Source: Aporrectodea caliginosa
Taxonomy: Eukaryota; Annelida; Clitellata; Crassiclitellata; Lumbricidae
NCBI GenBank assembly: GCA_020284085.1
Contig: JACEVL010001161.1
Coordinates: forward strand, 2,899,344-2,963,343
Reading direction: 5' to 3'
Length of the DNA: 64,000 nt
The notes beneath the pieces are model-generated. The model was not told the DNA's origin, searched no databases, and was given only the letters and a program-made list of their open reading frames with translations. Made by a program: the position numbers and the translations under genes. Shown here in pieces: positions 56,328 through 64,000 of the stretch. Positions within the stretch are counted from its first letter, which is position 1. Each line of letters opens with the position of its first letter.

Positions 56328-56536
56328 GGGACGCGGTGGTGTAGCGGTAAGTTCGGTGTATTGTAACCGGAGGGTCGCAGGTTCGAATCTACCTCAAGCT
56401 ACTGCGTATAAGTTGCTTGCACACAATTGTCTGTAAGGAGGTAACGGGAATCCACCTCACTCATCTCATCCCCGGCTGGCGTAAAAGCCAATGGACCTGC
56501 CTTCGGGCAGAGAACTCATCATCACCATCATGTACA
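56328..56536 (+). mobile_element. tRNA-derived SINE, diverged
   Basis: A box TGGTGTAGCGGTAAGTTC and B box GGTTCGAATCTA are spaced as in tRNA genes, after GGGACGCGG. The body differs from the 17.9-kb SINE after the B box (CCCCGGCTGGCGTAAAAGCC) and ends in an ATC-rich tail. From 55645 to 56325 nothing is recognised apart from short CAAT runs near 55820-55860. Confidence 0.75.
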
Positions 56537-57437
56537 TATAATTATACATTATAAATTATATGTCATCAGTTCCTGACGCCAGCCGTTTGACTGCGATGGG
56601 TACGAATAAATGGTTTTAGTCAGTCTGCAATCTGTCAAATTCTTCAAAGTATCATGAAAAATCTGTCTTCAACCTCTTTATCTCTATTATTAAAGACCCA
56701 AAGTACCAAGGATCCCTCAGGATTTAAATAGGCCTACAGTTAGACTGTTAGACCTAAATTATTATTATCATTATTAAAGGGTCAAATTAAAACAGGCAGT
56801 TTTGTTATGAATGAAATCAGTCAGTAAATGACAACTTATCATACATAAAAATTTTATGATCTAATGGCCTGCCATATAACAAGTGTCAAGTGGATTCCGA
56901 TAATACGGTCAGGAGCATGGCTTCCAACTTAATTCACCTTGAGAACGTAACCTCGTTATTAGGCTAACTTTCGGCAATGCAAGTGTCCTTATAAACAGTG
57001 TATGTTTGTGACTGAAGAAGCTTTTGGTAAAGCAACCACAATGCTTGCACCTGCCTCATTAATTAACCTTCCAAGCTCTTTGTTCATTCCAATAGTTAGT
57101 CTACTCAGTAGTTCTCATGTCTCGTTGGGTCCAATTATCAAAAGCTGATTAAAAATTCCTAAATGGAGACCTAAACAATATTGAACTGAATGCCAACAGA
57201 AGCAACAGATTAATATAAATTACACATCCAATATTTCATAATAATTTTACCTACCTGTTTTCAATTTTTTTAATAATGCCACATTACACCTACTTATTTC
57301 AGTCAACTTTTCATTGCTTTTAATTTTCATAAACAACACATCATACTTGTACAAAATGTTTTCTTGAGAATCTGTATATTTCCAAGACATGTAGTCACAT
57401 GAAGAGTTTTCTTGTCTACTATATGTATTACACAACT

Positions 57438-57656
57438 GGGGCGCGGTGGTATAGGGGTATGTTCGGTGCCTTGCAGCTGGAGAGTTGCGGGTTCGAATCC
57501 ACTTCAAAGCCGCCGCGTAGGGACCCTGGGCAAGTCCTTCACTCGCAATTGCTCATGCGCTTCGGCGTGAAACTCCGATTCAGCGTCCGCGCTGTAGTCG
57601 GGAGCGCCTCTGGTAGGGGCGCTATAACAAGTGTTCAAATACAATACAATACAATT
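57438..57656 (+). mobile_element. tRNA-derived SINE with AATAC tail
   Basis: Near twin of the copy at 17920-18163: GGGGCGCGGTGGTATAGGGG, B box GGTTCGAATCC, the same GTAGGGACCCTGGGCAAGTC body, and GGGGCGCTATAAC before a (AATAC)3 tail. From 56540 to 57430 nothing is recognised. Confidence 0.9.
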
Positions 57657-58156
57657 AAGATGATCTGAAACATTGCTCCTCATATGAGGTGTTTAAACAT
57701 AAAAATACACAATCTAACAACACAGAACATTCAACGCTCAAAATCAGTTCACTCTGATGAGTTTCCTCTTTAAGTCACATTCGACAAAGTAACAATTGTC
57801 AACTTGCTAGACAGCTTTATGATTTCACTTCTAGTCTGATAGTCTGACTGCTGGCTTTTCCATTTTGGAAACTTCATAATTAAATGTTCAGCCATGCAGT
57901 TCCTAAGAAGAAGGGGGTCATATTTTAGATTGCCACAGTGTACAAGAATGATCCTTCAGTTCCACAATGGCACTACAGAGGACTATGCATTGTTGAAGAG
58001 AAGCAATTCCTGAAGCACACCTAAGAGCCAGCTATGGGGATGAAGTATTAACAACTTCATGTTTTACCCTCAGCATATAGAGCAGGTAGCCTCTGCATTG
58101 CCATCATGTCCATATTCACTACAGGTCCTACTACTATAAACAAAAACTTTGAAAAC

Positions 58157-58234
58157 TGTTAGGCCTGGAAGGGATTTGAACCCCAACTTTTGAGTTGACA
58201 ATTCAGAATGCTAACCACTACACTATTGTCCATA
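58157..58234 (-). mobile_element. tRNA-Asp-like SINE head or tRNA pseudogene
   Basis: On the minus strand TAGTGTAGTGGTTAGCATTC is a good D-arm/A box and GGGGTTCAAATCCC a good T-arm. The anticodon loop would read TTGTCAA (Asp-like), but two of five anticodon-stem pairs fail and the acceptor stem does not pair. It is therefore not called a functional tRNA. The flanks 57660-58155 and 58240-59700 hold nothing recognised. Confidence 0.55.
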
Positions 58235-59763
58235 CCATTTGAAGTAGTCAATGTGAAAGTAAGTTTGTCTTTCAGATGTATACATAGACAATTAATTTGT
58301 GCTCATGTTTTGTTTTGCCTTGTATCACAGGCATACTGGAAAGAGAGTAAAGCACACGTGTTATTCTTTGCTGCTCTGAACTGAGGGAGTCAAACAGCAG
58401 ACACAGTGTCCCTGTCTGGAAAGACAATTATATCATTAAGACAAACAATTGTTAGATCTAATATAAGAATCTAATATAAGAATCAATTGGTACGATGAAT
58501 GACTCGATAAGCACCGAAAATATGCTTTATAAACGGAGTCAAGAGAACCAGTTTATTCACAAACGGTAAACCAGTTCTTCATTCCCGAGAGCGCATATCT
58601 CAGTTGTTTAGTCACTGACAAATTGATTCTGGCCAGCAGGGTCAAGCCAACATCTAATTAAAGCACATCTGGTTTTCATCTGAATGTCAGCTGGATGCCG
58701 TCATCAAAAACATAATTTGATTTCTCTTCTGATATTAATACTGTCTCGATTGTCCATAGCCATGCCTAGGTGGCGCAAGCGAGCCCTGTAGCAGATAACA
58801 AACAACAGACTTAAAAACAGGTCAATACCTAAAAAATCACATATTATCAGACAATTGCTGTGAACACACACAAAGCTAAATGAAGATAAAAACTGTTTCT
58901 GTTTTTAACTACAAATGCACATGATACATGGTGCCTATTTCTTTCAAACCTTGCATTACAAGCTCAGTGTCAAATTTATCATAACTGGTAGTTTTTTAAG
59001 TGTGAAACACAGTGGCTGATATGTGCAACATGGTGACTGGGAGATTGAGCCCTTGCCTGACAACACAGAATGCACAAGGTTCAAGCCTTCTGATACAGTC
59101 ACTAAGTAAGTGCCTCAAGAAAGACCTGCACATAAAATTGTTTTTCTGCATCAGTTTATATCCAGTTACAACACATGAGTGGGTAGCCAGGGTAATGAAT
59201 GCATTACAGGTGTATATAATGTTCACACTTAAGGAGTCTTTATTATGGGTCTACCCTACCTGAGCATTTTATAATCCATTCATAGTTTCTCAAAATCTGT
59301 GTTATTTGCTATCAATGAGAATAAATAAAACAGCTGATTCGGCTAGAAAACAGGTCAAATGCTAGTGAAAAACAAGGACAGTTTGAAATATGTAAAATCT
59401 GATTGAACAAATAAACCATCTGCGAGAGAGAACGAACATTTGCATATGGCCTGATCATGGCTAGAAATTGATCTGGTGCAGTTGAATATTATGCCCAACC
59501 GGCCTGCACATCGAGTATGACCAAAAACCAACGCTATGTCAAATTTTATATTCAGTTTATATCCAACCAACCAAGCAGACACTAGCCAAGCCTAATTCAA
59601 CAGATGTAAACCAATCAAATGTGTGGATCTATTACGTTTACAAAGATAACTATCAAGACAAGGAAGACAGAAATTGCTTAACCCTTAAAGACAAGCATGT
59701 ACTAAAATCGAAAATTGACTGGGAAACCAATGCAGCTCATCGTTAAAGGACTAAATGATGGCT

Positions 59764-59901
59764 TCAGCTTACTGGATTCGCTGCTGGATTGTAGGCGCTC
59801 GATGGAACTTGTTGCTGAGGAGGAGCGACAACAGGATAGCCAGACATGATGCTGCCTTTCTGACTGGGTGGAGGAGGCTGGCCCTGGGCAACCATCATTG
59901 C
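59764..59901 (-). CDS. P/Q/Y-rich protein, last coding exon
   Basis: The minus-strand acceptor AAATCTCTGTAG ends at 59902 and the stop TGA is at 59766-59764. The exon enters in phase 0 and reads AMMVAQGQPPPPSQKGSIMS, then GYPVVAPPQQQVPSSAYNP and AANPVS. The two upstream exons join to it in frame. The composition is that of a disordered, prion-like C-terminus, as in many RNA-binding, endosomal-adaptor and ER-exit proteins. No domain is visible in this window and I do not recognise the family. Confidence 0.7.
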   Translation of the reverse strand, partial: AMMVAQGQPPPPSQKGSIMSGYPVVAPPQQQVPSSAYNPAANPVS

Positions 59902-60142
59902 CTACAGAGATTTTCAAGAAATTATCACACATTTACAATTCATGCATGCATAGACTGCAGACGACTGTCAGTAGGCTGGTCAATCATCTGGGCAGCAACC
60001 ATACTGCCTAATTTCTTATGTGACTGGTTGGCAGGCTATTGGTGCCATGACAAACAATCACAGCTTCAGTCTGGTTATGTATGACAGAGAAGAGTGGAAT
60101 GGAACAATTAAATGTTCAGGGGACATCCACTGGCCGTCAGCC

Positions 60143-60146
<4 letters not shown>

Positions 60147-60196
<50 letters not shown>

Positions 60197-60197
60197 C
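60147..60197. repeat. (AAT)n microsatellite
   Basis: About 17 AAT units within an intron, followed by CTTTTCTTTATTAAGCGCCTG, which resembles a retroposon tail joined to it in reverse. The rest of this intron (59902-61370) shows nothing else. Confidence 0.93.
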
Positions 60198-61370
60198 TTT
60201 TCTTTATTAAGCGCCTGACAAACGCACTGCGCTGTACATTTACATGTTATGCAATTTAAATCTTAACTACTAACAGAACAGACAGCCTGCAACGTCATGA
60301 TATTGATGACGATGAAGATGACAATGAAGATGATGGCAATCGTGATTATGAATGTTGACAAAGGTATGCAGTAAATAAGAAATAACCTTACTTTGTTGAA
60401 CCAGTGGCACTCCATATAAATCTCAACACAAATGAGAGAAATATTGCTCTGCTGTTTTACTCACTGACACGACAGAAATGCTAGTTTACTTTTACCAACA
60501 TAAAGTATTTAAAGTAAGATAAGGCAATGATTTCTTTAACAAATGTCTCTAACAATATCAGCATAACCATTACAGCAAAACTTTCTTATATCTAATGACT
60601 ATGTGGCCTTGACCATGCTCCTATTCCAATGAACTGATTGGGTGACATCCTCCTTCACTGCTGCCCACTTGAACGGTGCCATGCTTTTAAAGTCCCCAAA
60701 CATGGACAGTGCTGCCCGAGATTAAAATCTTTTAAACGAGATTATAAACCAGACTGACCCCTCAGTGACCACACATACATGTCAATCAGTCTTGTCTCTT
60801 AGCTGAAGCCAATCAGGAAACCAACGTCTGTTAATCATTCATCAGTCATCGACAACTAGGCCAGTATTATAACGTTGCAGTGGCCCTGTAACTTGAATAT
60901 GCCAACCCACTGCTCGATAAGGACCGAAAAGTGCATTCGAAATAAGCGAGACTTTGATACAAGCATGTTCAATAAAAGTCTGTATGTGTTTGCATTGGTT
61001 GTGGCGGGGTAATTTTCTGTTACTCGATATAACCGGAAGTGCGAGATGTACCGAAGTTCAAACTACTGAAGTTCTGCAGTAGTCTTTGGAGGTTGGATAA
61101 CACTACTATAAAAAGTTACATATCTCCATAATAAACTGTAAATTTCACAAGAAAATCTCAGAGCCATCCGCCGTATTTTCAACCTAATTTCAAATCAAAT
61201 GCAATCGAAAGAAATTTAAGTAACATAATTATTAGTTTTCTCTGTGTGTTGACTGAATTACTATTTTGCTATTGTCATTCATATAATTATGAACTAAATA
61301 ACAGTCATTATTTCTAAGTGAGCCAAAGCCAACCAGTTACATCCATAAGACCTTAAGACAATGAATGCAC

Positions 61371-61471
61371 CTGTTGCAGTTTCATTTTATCATCTGGAAA
61401 TCCTGATTTCTGGTTGGCATGTTCCAACTGTTGCTGTATCGGGAGGTTTGAGGTCGTTACATAACTGGAAA
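61371..61471 (-). CDS. P/Q/Y-rich protein, penultimate coding exon
   Basis: The minus-strand acceptor TTAATGTTTTACAG ends at 61472 and the donor CAACAG|GTGCAT begins at 61370. The 101-nt exon enters in phase 1, leaves in phase 0 and reads SSYVTTSNLPIQQQLEHANQ then KSGFPDDKMKLQQ, with no stop. A second AG six bases further in is out of phase with the previous exon. The less repetitive, charged sequence here would be the best query for finding homologues. Confidence 0.7.
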
Positions 61472-62374
61472 CTGTAAAACATTAATTTAAGACAATAAGT
61501 AATATTTCACTAAAGCACTGCTTGTAAGTAGCCTGTTATTTAGGATATGCTCATATCCTTTTCCTAGGTCCTGAGTTGGAAAGGGACAAATCTCAAAGCC
61601 AATCAGTAAAAACACCACAGTTTTCCTGAAAGTTTAAAGTAGATTATTTATATGTTCATTCAGTGATTGTGACTGGTCATATGAATCAAAAATGTAATTC
61701 TGCATTTGAATGTGACCTTGTTACAATGCAAGCTAACTGTAACATGGTAACTGTTAAAGCAGCATCATTAGTAAAATAGTTTTACACGGTCTTAGATAAA
61801 CAGGATGAAGTTAGTCTTGAAACAATAAAAACTTAAGAGTTATTGAATGAGATTTTTGAAGACACAGTCTGTGATATTACAAAAATGGTTTGTCTTCAAG
61901 CAGTTGAAACTGAAAAGTTACACATAGCAGAAGTTCAACTATTCACACAAATGGGATCTCTGAATCGTTGACTGGACCATTGGAATCTCATAAACAATAT
62001 CTGAAACAGCCGATGTTATTTGTTACTGAAGGAAACGATGATCTGCAGCTGAGAACAGAGATGCAGATGCATTCATACTACTAAATAAATGAGATCCAAA
62101 ACTAAACTATTAATAATAATGCTACCCTTTAGCGACGATCACGTACTAAATGTATGGGAAACCAATGCAGCTCATCATTAAAGGATTACGGCAGCATTAC
62201 TAATTCTAGCCTCTCTGTGGATCGGGAATGAAATAGGGCATCGATGACATAGAAGCCAGAAACATGAGCAACAGACTGACAACCGTTACCATAAGTCAGC
62301 CATTCTTGTAAAGAGGAGACTTGAGGTATGACACGGCATACATGTATGGCATAAATATGAGAACGTTACACAAC

Positions 62375-62614
62375 CTGTTTGTTGCTGTCGTCTTTGTATC
62401 GGCTGCCTTGGATAGTTTGATACTGTTTGGTACTGTTCTGGTACAGATGGTTTCTGCTGATGAGGAGGATAGTGACTCGCATAGGAGGAAAATGCCGATG
62501 GACCAACAGCTGGATACTTTCCAGCTGGTGACTGGCTTGCAGTCTGGTAGGATGGCATCTGCTGTGCCAGTTGCTGCTGCTGGTATCCATGACCAGGCTG
62601 GTAAGGACTTGGCT
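62375..62614 (-). CDS. P/Q/Y-rich protein, third exon from the end
   Basis: The minus-strand acceptor TTTGTGTTTTTTGCAG ends at 62615 and the donor AAACAG|GTTGTG begins at 62374. The exon is phase 1 at both ends and reads PSPYQPGHGYQQQQLAQQM, then PSYQTASQSPAGKYPAVGPS, SYASHYPPHQQKP and a QRRQQQT end. The 5' exons must lie beyond 64000; none is visible between 62615 and the window edge. In the opposite direction and other frames the sequence is also open, but only this frame has matching splice phases. Confidence 0.7.
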
Positions 62615-62655
62615 CTGCAAAAAACACAAACGCCGCCTGCCAGTCTTTCACAATT

Positions 62656-63093
62656 GTGACGCCAGGGGTCAAAACCCGTCACATGTCGGTTTCTGACCTT
62701 TTTATTTAGTCATATTCTACAATAAATCTGCTTCAAAATACTTTTTACAGAATGAAAATATCTGTTTTCTAACTAAAGTTATATGCGTTTGATTCTTTCA
62801 TTGGTATAGAATGACAAAATCGAATAAAAAGTTTTGGAATATTCATGTCATTAAAGTCCTCAGCAACCATTACTTGATTATTCTGCAATTTTGCTGTGCA
62901 ATAAAGGGCTCTATTCTGTGTGGAATAAAACAAACGGCATTAAAATCGGATTACTACTTTGCAAGTTATGACAAATTAACAGGCAACTGCTGAATTGAAG
63001 AATATTCTACATTGTTGACCCCTCTCGCCTATTTCGGCTTCTAGCTCAGTACCTAGGAAGCGACAAGCGACGGGTTTTGACCCCTGGCGTCAC
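62656..63093. mobile_element. 438-bp MITE with 25-bp perfect terminal inverted repeats
   Basis: The ends read GTGACGCCAGGGGTCAAAAC inward on both sides. With the flanking AATT the perfect inverted match is 29 bp (62652-62680 and 63069-63097), and weaker similarity goes about 15 bp further in. AATT directly flanks both ends and may be a 4-bp target duplication. There is no ORF of note. It lies in an intron of the P/Q/Y-rich gene, 41 bp upstream of an exon acceptor. Confidence 0.75.
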
Positions 63094-63099
63094 AATTCA

Positions 63100-64000
63100 T
63101 CACAAATAATTTAACCTATCTAAGAAGTTTACAGCCCCATGGCTATAGTGCATAAAGTGCCAGATGAAAGTTGCTACTGAGTTAAAGTACAAGAAAAAGA
63201 AACATCCAAGATAGGTCCAGTGTAAAAGCATACACAACTGTCATAATTAACAACTGTAATGCATCACTGTTTCAAATAAAACAATTAAATACCGACTGAG
63301 TGTGCTTGAAAAAGTAAAATCAGGTTGCAAAAGAGAGAGACAGACAAACAAACATACAGACAGACAACATGCCAGGACTTAATAGGTGCCTAGACTGGTA
63401 ACCGTACAGCAAATGTATACAGTTCAAAGTAAGTACAGTTCAGAGAAGAATTCTGCTACCCTTAGCAATTTGACAATCTGAGTAAGTAAGTAAGTAGCCT
63501 TTTACTAATGCAAATCCAACACATTTACAAAATAGACAGTTCTTTCTATATTACAAGCTTTTTCATACCCAGCTCAGTGATTCCCAGGGTAATTATATCC
63601 AGTGAACTACATGTTTTGTCAAATCCATTCTAACCCACTCATTATCAGCCTTGACATCTAACACAGACAGTTTCTCATAGAGGTACTACATGTATTGGAA
63701 ACATAAACAGTCAAAAAACAAAACAGAACTGGAAAAATAAATCTTGGAAAACAACGGCCAAAATGCACAGACACATTTTAATTAATAAATGAAACTGACA
63801 CTTTAGAACATGAAAATTGCAATGACAGGCTTTTAAAGATGTCAAAGCAAACTGGAGCCCTTGCTTTGCATCTCACACTTAAACTGTACACAGTGACTTA
63901 CACACAAAAGGCAGGGAATTAGGAGGTGCAGGGCACTGTCATTTGCACACCACTGAACAAACTACAGCAGGATATTGCACACAATGTGCTTACTATAGAG
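63100..64000 (-). other. Intron or flank of the P/Q/Y-rich gene: no exon seen
   Basis: AT-rich sequence with a short GACA run near 63340 and a (GTAA)4 SINE-like tail at 63482-63498. No frame over 60 codons and no convincing exon on either strand. Confidence 0.4.

Noticed and set aside
58157..58234. Functional tRNA-Asp gene
   Set aside because: A and B boxes are good but the anticodon stem has mismatches and the acceptor stem does not pair.
62321..62659. Plus-strand 112-codon frame
   Set aside because: Antisense shadow of the P/Q/Y-rich exon; only the minus frame has matching splice phases.

Overview
This is animal nuclear DNA: sparse split genes with GT-AG introns, one intron of about 20.4 kb, and a dense load of microsatellites, minisatellites, tRNA-derived SINEs, non-LTR retrotransposon tails, DNA transposons and a Ty3/gypsy relic. 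A marine invertebrate is likely. A deuterostome (perhaps an echinoderm) is a guess, based on the mix of repeats, a gypsy fragment whose pol seems to end with RNase H, and a foldback element. No sequence here proves the taxon.

Three cellular genes can be supported, all on the minus strand. (1) A Mohawk-type TALE homeobox gene (MKX family) spans 42072 to 15604 in five exons: 42072-41687, 21274-20919, 19024-18452, 16957-16909 and 15796-15604. The splice phases fit together exactly (1557 nt, 518 codons plus stop). It is recognised by its homeodomain (exon 2) and by the conserved MKX C-terminal motif DDLYWMEIGAAIALT (exon 5). (2) The last three coding exons of an unidentified P/Q/Y-rich protein lie at 62614-62375, 61471-61371 and 59901-59764; its 5' part is beyond the right edge. 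(3) Four tiny exons of two types, A (57 nt) and B (48 nt), alternate A-B-A-B between 6103 and 2474. All have good splice sites and phase 1-1, and encode Glu/Pro/Val-rich PEVK-like peptides of a gene I cannot name.

Layout. 1-0.9 kb: the start of a FLYWCH zinc-finger ORF running off the left edge, plus an array of GCGCAATTGTCGG-type repeats that may be a transposon terminus. 1-6.3 kb: LINE tails, a small inverted-repeat element, the A/B exon array, and a decayed transposon ORF. 7.1-9.4 kb: a large foldback element with long inverted repeats built from ~160-bp units rich in AGGTCA and enclosing a captured ORF. 9.4-12.2 kb: a LINE split by a 1.83-kb hAT-like element with an 8-bp target-site duplication. 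12.2-13.4 kb: a Ty3/gypsy 3' fragment with a probable LTR. 15.6-42.1 kb: the MKX gene with its repeat-filled introns. 42-59 kb: intergenic DNA with LINE and SINE relics, polypurine tracts and an 86-bp palindrome. 59.7-64 kb: the P/Q/Y-rich gene and a 438-bp inverted-repeat element just upstream of one of its exons.

Most long open frames here are translations of simple repeats, not genes. No rRNA, functional tRNA or CRISPR array was found.
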